Shown in pieces: positions 1 through 5,201 of a stretch of DNA of 5,201 nucleotides. The DNA is taken from positions 6,436 to 11,636 of the forward strand of contig JALWQQ010000251.1 in NCBI GenBank assembly GCA_027083075.1, in the 5' to 3' direction. The translations under genes and the position numbers were made by a program. Source of the DNA: Campylobacteraceae bacterium. Its GTDB lineage: Bacteria > Campylobacterota > Campylobacteria > Campylobacterales > Sulfurovaceae. The notes beneath the pieces were generated by a model. It was given only the letters and a program-made list of their open reading frames with translations. It had not been told where the DNA came from and did not search any database. Within the stretch, counting starts at the first letter, position 1. Each line of letters opens with the position of its first letter.

Positions 1-618
1 GTGCTTAAAGCCGAGGGGCACAAAACCGCCGTAGCAGTCTCTATGGTTGTTGTCTTTGGAACCATTTCGATGTTCCTCTACCCGATTATGTACGAAACCA
101 TCATCAAGCCCGCAACAGGGTTTTTACATATGGATCCGCACACATTCGGTATCTATGTCGGCGGTACGATCCATGAAGTAGCACAGGTTGTCGCCGTTCC
201 CGCTTCCGTTCCCGGTGCACCCGAAACCATGGCGCACTCTGCCGTCATTGTCAAGCTCACGCGCGTGATCCTCATCGCGCCGATGCTGATCGTCCTGGGA
301 CTCTATCTTGGCTGGAGTGCTAAAAAAGAGGGTACGGATCATAGCGGCAAAACCAAACTGGTCATTCCTTGGTTTGCGGTCTATTTTATCTTGGTGGCAG
401 CTTTTAACTCTTTCCATCTCTTACCCGAATCGCTTGTGCATCTGATCAATACGGTCGATACCTTCTTGCTTACGATGGCAATGACCGCACTGGGGATGGG
501 CACGATCTTTAGCAAGTTCAAAGGGCTTGGACTGGCACCACTCTATACCGCGCTGGGTATGTTCGTATGGCTGGTTGTCGGCGGCTTTGTCGTTACCAAA
601 GTCGTGACGGCACTCTAG
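1..618 (+). CDS. yeiH: YeiH/UPF0324 family putative sulfate exporter, C-terminal part (5' end outside window)
   Basis: This is an inner-membrane transporter of the YeiH (UPF0324) family, often labelled a putative sulfate exporter; the true substrate is not firmly established for the family. About 205 codons are visible, against roughly 330-350 aa for complete members, so the N-terminal third or more lies off the left edge. The GTG at position 1 is therefore probably an internal valine. The family signature GGTIHEVAQVVA sits near visible residues 54-65 and is followed by AVIVKLTRV at about 81-89, both hallmark stretches. Hydrophobic spans are near residues 10-32, 81-104, 121-138, 151-170 and 178-202. 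The frame ends in TAG at 616-618. The gene converges on comM, so nothing links the two functionally. Family assignment is confident, substrate is not. In a sulfur-oxidising host, sulfite or sulfate export would be a reasonable guess. Confidence 0.88.
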   Translation: MLKAEGHKTAVAVSMVVVFGTISMFLYPIMYETIIKPATGFLHMDPHTFGIYVGGTIHEVAQVVAVPASVPGAPETMAHSAVIVKLTRVILIAPMLIVLGLYLGWSAKKEGTDHSGKTKLVIPWFAVYFILVAAFNSFHLLPESLVHLINTVDTFLLTMAMTALGMGTIFSKFKGLGLAPLYTALGMFVWLVVGGFVVTKVVTAL

Positions 619-750
619 CCGTTACGGCGCATCGTATCCTTATCGTAAAACTTACAAAGCTTCCGAAATAAGCAAAAACAAGATACAACACGATCGCTAT
701 CGCGATGTATTTTATAAACTTCTTTTATGTGACTTTAGTAGCAGTATGCA
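619..750. other. Convergent intergenic region between yeiH and comM
   Basis: These 132 bases separate the stop codons of two convergent genes. They are more AT-rich than the flanking genes and hold no open frame worth calling. A short GCCG-TTA-CGGC hairpin spans 618-628, directly at the yeiH stop, but has no T-run behind it. A second hairpin lies at 693-706. The heptamer TATGCAC is repeated in tandem at 745-758, across the comM stop codon, and looks accidental. No promoter, tRNA or small-RNA signature was recognised. Confidence 0.6.
693..717. terminator. Weak possible bidirectional terminator between convergent genes
   Basis: ATCGC (693-697) and GCGAT (702-706) can pair around the loop TATC. 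On the plus strand the stem is followed by an AT-rich tract, GTATTTTAT. On the minus strand a run of five T (complement of 675-679) lies about 13 bases beyond the stem. The position between two convergent stop codons suits a shared terminator. The stem is only 5 bp, outward extension fails at a G-G mismatch, and the T-tracts are imperfect, so this is a weak call. Confidence 0.3.
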
Positions 751-2340
751 CTATGCACGTCTTCGATAGTTGAGCGCTTCAAGCATATCGCGTTTTTCTA
801 TCGTCTCGTGACCGGCAAGATCGGCAATGGTACGCGCCACCTTTTTAAGCGACGCGATGCTTCTGTGAGAGAGCGCGAAGCGTGATACGGCTTGCTGCAG
901 TATCTCCTCCGCATCGCTTGAGAGCAGACAGTAGCGCTCTATCTCCTCTTCGTTGAGCTTACCGTTGAGCGCAGGCTGCTTGCGTAGCATCTGGCGCCTA
1001 AACGCCTCGATCACCTGTGCATGCATCTGTGCCGATGTGACATCCGCCTTATCTTCGGCGCTAACCTCTTGCATCGTTACGAAAAGATCGATACGATCCA
1101 AGAAGGGATCGGAGAGTCTGCTTTTGTAGCGCTTGATCTGCGCTTCATTGCAACGACACGCTTTGTGTTTAGAGAGTAGATTACCGCACGGGCAAGGGTT
1201 TTGCGCCGCAACGAACATGATGTCGGCATCGTACTGCACCTTGGCATTGACGCGAGAGATATGTACTTTGCGATCTTGTAGCGGCTCGCGCAGCGCCTCG
1301 AGAACCTGTTTGGAAAAGTGCGGCACTTCATCAAAAAAAAGGATCCCATGGTTTGACAACGCCACCTCTCCGATGCGCATCTTCTCTCCTGAACCCCCGC
1401 CAAAGATCGACGCCGACGTCGCCGTATGGTGGGGACTTCTAAACGGGCGTTTGGCATCGAAGTCGGGCGATTTACCGTCGAGAAAACGATGTTTGGCGAC
1501 AGAGAGCATCTCCGCTTCACTCACCGGCGGCAGGATGTCGCGCAGACGCTTGGCGATCATACTTTTGCCGCATCCGGGATTGCCCTCCATAAAGAAGTTG
1601 TGCATCCCCGCCGCGGCGATGAGTGCGGCGCGCTTGGCAACCTGCTGCCCTTTGACATCGGCAAAATCGCTCTCGTAAACACGTCTAAAGTAGTAGCGCT
1701 TTCCTGCAATGTCAAGGTGCTCCGCCTCGTAAGCAAACGCCTCTTCGCTACTGCCCTCACCCCTGTTGACCAAAACCTCTATCGCATCCTGTAGATGCGC
1801 TACGGGGTAGAAGCACACCCCCTTGATGCGATTAAGATAAGGCATCGCCTCTTTAGGTACCACTGCCTGCTCGATAAGCCCTTGCTCTTTGAGCGAGAGG
1901 ATAAGCGGAAAGATCTGAGAAGCGTTGCGCACACGTCCGTCAAGTCCCAACTCACCGAAGATATAGAGCCCATCCTCCTCTATCGATGCTTCATTGAGGG
2001 CGATCAGTATGGCGATACCCAAGTCAAGATGCGTACCTGTCTTGCGCAAATCCGAAGGGCTGAGATTGACGGTGATCTTAAGCGGCGGAAACTCAAAGCC
2101 GTTGGTCTGAAGTGCTGCTTTTACCCGCTCTTTTGCCTCTTGGATATCGTTACTTGCCAAGCCCACGACACTAAAACCGGGCAACCCCTTGGTAAAGGTC
2201 GCCTCCACTTCGATGCGTTTTGCATCGACACCCTCGAGCGTTGCGCTTAAAAGTCGATTGACCTGTGCGCTTGACTCTGCACTCTCTTCCGTACTCTGTA
2301 ACGGCAAGGCTTCCGTCTCTTTATTCATCGTTGCATTCAT
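751..2340 (-). CDS. comM: ComM/YifB family AAA+ ATPase (Mg chelatase-like branch-migration helicase)
   Basis: ComM is a cytoplasmic hexameric AAA+ helicase. In studied Gram-negative bacteria it drives branch migration while transforming DNA is integrated. Numbering from the ATG at 2340 (529 aa), the N-terminal ChlI/Lon-like domain begins near residue 30 (LLSATLEGVDAK) and includes TFTKGLPGFSVVGLA and KITVNLSPSDLRKTGTHLDL. The AAA+ core has Walker A GNPGCGKS at 253-260, Walker B ILFFDE at 333-338 and the sensor-1 region AAQNP near 381. Four cysteines (383, 385, 395, 397) form a CPC...CRC pair typical of the family and possibly metal-binding. The C-terminal domain contains SHRSIASLKKVARTIADL. 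All key motifs are intact. The start is uncertain: neither ATG at 2340 nor ATG at 2328 has a good Shine-Dalgarno, and an upstream in-frame TTG at 2376 is possible. Any of these leaves a non-conserved, Glu/Ser-rich N-terminal extension. It lies 51 nt after the RND gene on the same strand. Confidence 0.95.
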   Translation of the reverse strand: MNATMNKETEALPLQSTEESAESSAQVNRLLSATLEGVDAKRIEVEATFTKGLPGFSVVGLASNDIQEAKERVKAALQTNGFEFPPLKITVNLSPSDLRKTGTHLDLGIAILIALNEASIEEDGLYIFGELGLDGRVRNASQIFPLILSLKEQGLIEQAVVPKEAMPYLNRIKGVCFYPVAHLQDAIEVLVNRGEGSSEEAFAYEAEHLDIAGKRYYFRRVYESDFADVKGQQVAKRAALIAAAGMHNFFMEGNPGCGKSMIAKRLRDILPPVSEAEMLSVAKHRFLDGKSPDFDAKRPFRSPHHTATSASIFGGGSGEKMRIGEVALSNHGILFFDEVPHFSKQVLEALREPLQDRKVHISRVNAKVQYDADIMFVAAQNPCPCGNLLSKHKACRCNEAQIKRYKSRLSDPFLDRIDLFVTMQEVSAEDKADVTSAQMHAQVIEAFRRQMLRKQPALNGKLNEEEIERYCLLSSDAEEILQQAVSRFALSHRSIASLKKVARTIADLAGHETIEKRDMLEALNYRRRA

Positions 2341-2391
2341 ACTGTAACTATGGCAAGATTTTCGGTAGAGATACAAAAATATTTCATATTG
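2341..2391 (-). promoter_or_regulatory. AT-rich leader between RND gene and comM
   Basis: This 51-nt gap is the only spacer of note in the minus-strand gene run, and its upstream half is strongly AT-rich (ATATGAAATATTTTTGTAT). No convincing -35/-10 pair with normal spacing was found, and there is no clear Shine-Dalgarno before either ATG of comM. It could hold a weak or group-specific promoter for comM, or simply be a spacer in a four-gene transcript. Listed because it decides both the comM start and whether comM is separately controlled. Confidence 0.25.
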
Positions 2392-4569
2392 TCATATTTT
2401 CTTCCGGGACCATGTAAGCAAAGCGGGCACAAAAAGGATATCGACAAGCAGCGCCGTAGCTATCGCGATCACACTGCTAAGTCCGAAGTGGACATTGGGC
2501 ATAAAACGGCTTAGCAACAACAATGAGAAAGCGCCGATAAGCACGACACTCGAGCCGAGCATCCCTGCGCCCGCATCCTGTAGCGTCGCATCGATCGGGT
2601 CGTTTTCACGGCGATGCAAGCGGTATTTGAAAAGAAAATGCAGCGTATCGTCTATCGCGATCGCAAGGATCACGGCAAAGCTGACTGCCAATCCAAGATC
2701 GAGCGGTACGCCGAGCCATCCCAAAAGCCCGAGCGTTATCACTACCGGCATGAGATTGAGACCCAAAACGCCAAGTGTGAGCACAAACGATCGAAGCACC
2801 GTAAGCAAGAGTATCGATAAGACAATAAAGGTGCTGCCAAGCGAGAAAAGAAGGGTCTCGGTTACACTTGACTGCATCTGCGCAAAAAGAGGATAGCTTC
2901 CGTTAAACGCGATGCCATACGGGGTGTCTTGCCAAAATGACGCACTTTGAAAAAGTTTGAGGTTCTCTTGTGTGCCGACCTCGTCAAGCAGTAGCGTAAG
3001 ACGCATCTTTTGCCTATCGGCATCGAACATCTTGCCAAGATCGTTCTCCGGTTGCGACATCTCATAGAGCAACAAGAGCTGTGCGACCGCCTCTTTACGC
3101 TTGGGTATCGCACGCTCTCCTGTCATCGCCTCATTGAGTCGCATGAGTAACACTACCGGCGAAAGCACTTTTCTGATTTGAGGGTAGGTAGCACGAAGGT
3201 ACGCCGTATACTTTCGGACGCTCTCTAAAAATTTCGGATCTAAAGCGCCACCTTTTTGGTGCGTATCGAGAATGATCTCATAATTTACTACACCCGTAAG
3301 ACGATCTTCAATCCATCGGATATCTTTGACCAACGGCGCATCATCCCTAAAGTAGTGCAGAAGATTGCTATCGATCGTAAGCCTTGCAGTTCCCAAGGCA
3401 CCGAAAACAAAGAGAGTAACAAAGAGCATGACGATACGAGGAGCGCAATACGCAACAAGCCGACGCACCGATCTGATGATACGTACGATCGTAGGCTGCA
3501 GCAGGATCTTCGCGTCGCTGCCAAGCACCCACAAGCGCAGCAAAAAGAGCGTCACGACAAATACGATGACCGTCGCAAGCGCCACGGCAATACCGAAGTG
3601 TCGCACGGGCGTGATCTCGGCGGTCGCAAGCGACAAAAAGCCCGCGCCGGTCGTTGCGGAAGTGAGCACGATCGGTAAAAAGTTGGCACGCAGCACGCGG
3701 CGCCATCGCTCTTGGGCATTCTGTAGCGCACGGCGCCGCCAAAGCCCGATGAGCAGGTGTACCATGTCCGAAAGCGATACGACCGTGATGTAGAGCGGCA
3801 AATCGGCGGTGAAGTTGTTGATAGGCTCGTCAAGCAGGGTTAGTAGTGCCAAGAGTATCGCCAGCGAACCTATCACGATCGCCCAGTAGAGCGCCACGAC
3901 ACTCACGCTTCGAAAAAGCCAAAAGAGCAGCAACGATAGTGCGAGCAACAGCGTCGGCACGACGGTCAGCAGATCGCTCAAAGCGCTTGCGGCAAAAGCT
4001 TCTGTGACGACCGTACCGCCAAAGAGTCTATACTTCATCTCGAAACGCGAAAGCACCGCGCGGATCTTGGCAAGGATCGCGGCACTCGGATCCTCTTTGG
4101 CTTTGGCGAAGCGATCGTCGATATGTATGATGATCATAAAATTTTTCATCTGCCGATCGACAAGATAGTCCGCTAAATCATTTTTTTCTATAAGTCTTTT
4201 TCTCTCTTTTGGATCGATATCGTTTAAAAAATCGAAACGCAAACTCTCGTTATCGAAACGCAGTAGCGGCATCGCCACCGGTGAATCGACACGCGAGACA
4301 AAATCCAAACGCCCCAATGCGTTGCTAAGCGCTTCCAAGCGTGCCAGCGTCGCATCCTCCTCAAGCGACGCGTTGTTTTCGATGGCAACCATCACCGCAT
4401 CGTCATAGCCGAACGCCTCGACAAAGGCATCATACTTCGCTAAAGTTTCGGATGTGTACCAACTGCGCCAATTGCTATCGAAGCGCAGGTGCGTCGCACT
4501 TTGGTAGAGTGATAGTAGCACAAGCAGAACAAAGAGAGTGATCGAAAGATTTTTACCGTACTTTTTCAT
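2392..4569 (-). CDS. RND superfamily exporter, MMPL/COG1033 type
   Basis: A 725-aa inner-membrane proton-driven exporter of the RND superfamily, in the shorter MMPL/COG1033 class rather than the ~1040-aa AcrB class. The duplicated architecture is visible. Half one has a TM anchor at 8-23, a periplasmic loop at about 24-200, then five hydrophobic spans between 201 and 348. Half two has a TM at about 376-394, a periplasmic loop at about 395-570, then five spans between 571 and 719. The characteristic TM4 motif appears in both halves, as SLSDMVHLL from residue 265 and AIDDTLHFLFKYR from 638. Asp268 and Asp640/Asp641 are the candidate proton-relay residues. The start at ATG 4569 gives a normal Lys-rich N-terminus followed by an anchor helix. 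It lies 3 nt after the SMR stop with no visible Shine-Dalgarno, suggesting translational coupling. Members of this class move lipids, hydrophobic molecules or unknown cargo; no membrane-fusion protein is in the window. Family is confident, substrate unknown. Confidence 0.9.
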   Translation of the reverse strand: MKKYGKNLSITLFVLLVLLSLYQSATHLRFDSNWRSWYTSETLAKYDAFVEAFGYDDAVMVAIENNASLEEDATLARLEALSNALGRLDFVSRVDSPVAMPLLRFDNESLRFDFLNDIDPKERKRLIEKNDLADYLVDRQMKNFMIIIHIDDRFAKAKEDPSAAILAKIRAVLSRFEMKYRLFGGTVVTEAFAASALSDLLTVVPTLLLALSLLLFWLFRSVSVVALYWAIVIGSLAILLALLTLLDEPINNFTADLPLYITVVSLSDMVHLLIGLWRRRALQNAQERWRRVLRANFLPIVLTSATTGAGFLSLATAEITPVRHFGIAVALATVIVFVVTLFLLRLWVLGSDAKILLQPTIVRIIRSVRRLVAYCAPRIVMLFVTLFVFGALGTARLTIDSNLLHYFRDDAPLVKDIRWIEDRLTGVVNYEIILDTHQKGGALDPKFLESVRKYTAYLRATYPQIRKVLSPVVLLMRLNEAMTGERAIPKRKEAVAQLLLLYEMSQPENDLGKMFDADRQKMRLTLLLDEVGTQENLKLFQSASFWQDTPYGIAFNGSYPLFAQMQSSVTETLLFSLGSTFIVLSILLLTVLRSFVLTLGVLGLNLMPVVITLGLLGWLGVPLDLGLAVSFAVILAIAIDDTLHFLFKYRLHRRENDPIDATLQDAGAGMLGSSVVLIGAFSLLLLSRFMPNVHFGLSSVIAIATALLVDILFVPALLTWSRKKI

Positions 4570-4572
4570 GCT

Positions 4573-4890
4573 TTACGACGAAAGATGCAAACCGACCACA
4601 CCGGCGATAATCAGTACGATACTGACCACTTTGAGTGCCCCGAAACTCTCACCGAAAAGCACAACGCCGATCGTTGCGATCAGTGCCGTACCCAGTCCCG
4701 CCCAGATGGCATAGGCGACACCGACATCGATGCGTTTGAGCGCCATGGTGAGCGCACCAAGCGAAAGCAGATAGAAGATTCCCATTGCAACAGAGGGCGC
4801 CAATTTGCTAAAACCCTCGCTAAGCTTCATCATCGTTGTGCCCGCCACCTCGAAACCGATCGCCGCGATCAACCATAACCATGCGTGCAT
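4573..4890 (-). CDS. Small multidrug resistance (SMR) family transporter, EmrE/Qac type
   Basis: A 105-aa, four-helix inner-membrane antiporter of the SMR family; members exchange protons for quaternary ammonium or other cationic compounds. Helices lie near residues 3-22, 32-50, 57-79 and 85-103. Glu14, the proton/substrate site of EmrE, is present in GFEVAGTTMMKLSEGF, and Tyr40, Ser43, Tyr60 and Trp63 fall at the same positions as in EmrE. The GTT after Glu-Val-Ala fits the Qac subtype rather than the guanidinium (Gdx/SugE) subtype, which usually has Trp there. Lys/Arg residues are spread almost evenly over the loops (K22, K29, K87 on one side; K52, R53 on the other), as expected for a dual-topology homodimer made from a single gene. 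ATG 4890 is preferred over in-frame TTG 4896 because an AGGA lies six bases before it. It follows the beta-barrel gene by 8 nt and precedes the RND gene by 3 nt. Real substrate is unproven. Confidence 0.92.
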   Translation of the reverse strand: MHAWLWLIAAIGFEVAGTTMMKLSEGFSKLAPSVAMGIFYLLSLGALTMALKRIDVGVAYAIWAGLGTALIATIGVVLFGESFGALKVVSIVLIIAGVVGLHLSS

Positions 4891-4896
4891 CGTCAA

Positions 4897-4900
4897 TCCT
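4897..4900 (-). promoter_or_regulatory. Ribosome binding site for the SMR gene
   Basis: Reading the minus strand, AGGA overlaps the TAG stop of the upstream gene (4901-4899) and lies six bases before ATG 4890. This spacing favours ATG 4890 over the TTG at 4896, which directly abuts the AGGA. The overlap with the stop codon suggests coupled translation of the two genes. Confidence 0.65.
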
Positions 4901-5201
4901 AAAAACTATACTTCAACTCCACAAAGAGCATATCGGCATCGTTGATCCGATCAAAAAAGGGTGAGCCGCCGATATAGTCAACCGCCCCTGCGGTGGCCTT
5001 GAGATTGTCGTTGATATCGTAGGTGGCCCAAAGCCGCTGAAAGCCCCCCTCTTTGCCGGAGGCGCCAAAGAGCGAGATGAGGTAGTTGGCATGCAGTGTC
5101 GCATTGAAAAAGTCATGAGTGATGCGAAAGGCGTGTTGATAGCTATTTTGACCAAAAACGCCGAACTCTTGCGCTAGCTTTGGCGAATAGTTTTCGATAT
5201 G
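4899..5201 (-). CDS. Probable outer-membrane beta-barrel protein, C-terminal 100 residues (5' end outside window)
   Basis: An open frame enters at the right edge (first codon CAT at 5201-5199) and runs 100 codons without a stop to TAG at 4901-4899. Its start lies outside the window. The protein shows alternating polar/aromatic strands such as ATLHANYLISLFGA and NLKATAGAVDYIGG, and ends in DADMLFVELKYSF. The closing Phe with alternating hydrophobic residues is the classic C-terminal signal recognised by the Bam complex in outer-membrane barrels. Several short turns rich in Asn, Asp and Gly separate the strands. The gene sits 8 nt before the SMR gene, with that gene's ribosome binding site overlapping its stop, so they are almost certainly co-transcribed. 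The exact family is not recognised. A porin or a DUF1302-like barrel, a type sometimes found beside COG1033 RND exporters, are guesses only. The barrel call is fairly confident, function is unknown. Confidence 0.72.
   Translation of the reverse strand, partial: HIENYSPKLAQEFGVFGQNSYQHAFRITHDFFNATLHANYLISLFGASGKEGGFQRLWATYDINDNLKATAGAVDYIGGSPFFDRINDADMLFVELKYSF

Noticed and set aside
1..3. GTG at position 1 as the true start of the YeiH gene
   Set aside because: The protein would lack the N-terminal third or more of the family, and the window edge explains the truncation without invoking a broken gene.
124..417. Minus-strand open frame opposite yeiH
   Set aside because: It is antisense to the conserved GGTIHEVAQ segment and has no independent support.
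745..758. Tandem TATGCAC heptamer as a repeat element or integration scar
   Set aside because: Only two copies, spanning the comM stop codon, with no flanking mobile gene or longer repeat; chance is adequate.
1133..1678. Plus-strand open frame of 181 codons opposite comM
   Set aside because: It is antisense to the conserved AAA+ core of ComM. Its residues are what antisense translation of that core gives, with no domain of its own.
1795..2250. Plus-strand open frame of 151 codons opposite the comM N-terminal domain
   Set aside because: It is antisense to highly conserved ChlI-like sequence and has no recognisable motif or good start context.
3256..3793. Overlapping open frames on both strands within the RND gene
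   Set aside because: Their products are Arg/Ser/Thr-rich, as expected for shifted readings of a hydrophobic gene. The RND frame is uninterrupted through the region.
4891..4896. TTGACG on the minus strand as a -35 promoter box, or TTG 4896 as the SMR start
   Set aside because: No -10 box follows at normal spacing. The hexamer is simply the spacer between AGGA and ATG 4890, and a start at TTG would leave no spacing from the Shine-Dalgarno.
4913..5155. Minus-strand open frame of 80 codons with an ATG start
   Set aside because: It overlaps the beta-barrel tail in another frame. Its product lacks barrel alternation and is low in recognisable features, while the competing frame is open to the window edge and ends in a barrel signature.

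Overview
The window reads as ordinary chromosomal DNA, most likely from a member of Campylobacterota (epsilonproteobacteria) such as a sulfur- or hydrogen-oxidising vent-type lineage. That placement is inference. It rests on the style of the ComM protein (ATFTKGLPGFSVVGLASND near its N-terminus), a YeiH-family transporter, and tight minus-strand gene packing. Base composition looks roughly balanced, which is high for the group, so the genus is left open.

Layout: positions 1-618 (+) hold the C-terminal part of a YeiH/UPF0324 transporter cut by the left edge. A convergent intergenic gap follows (619-750), with a weak hairpin that may end transcription from both sides. The rest lies on the minus strand and, read 5' to 3', runs from the right edge leftward: the last 100 codons of a probable outer-membrane beta-barrel (5201-4899), an EmrE/Qac-type small multidrug resistance protein (4890-4573), an RND/MMPL-family exporter (4569-2392), and the AAA+ helicase ComM/YifB (2340-751). 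The gaps are 8, 3 and 51 nt, so the first three form a very tight operon. comM probably reads through from it, although the AT-rich 51-nt gap could carry its own promoter.

Taken together, the beta-barrel, SMR and RND genes look like an envelope transport cassette: an outer-membrane protein, a small proton-coupled drug/cation antiporter, and a stand-alone RND pump with no membrane-fusion partner in view. ComM, a branch-migration helicase of natural transformation, is probably a passenger. No RNA genes, CRISPR arrays, insertion sequences or phage genes were seen. The beta-barrel tail is a real gene end that is easily missed because no start codon lies in the window. The most worthwhile leads are that cassette, a palindromic ATCGCGAT word repeated three times in an identical CT-flanked context, and an unusual N-terminal extension on ComM.
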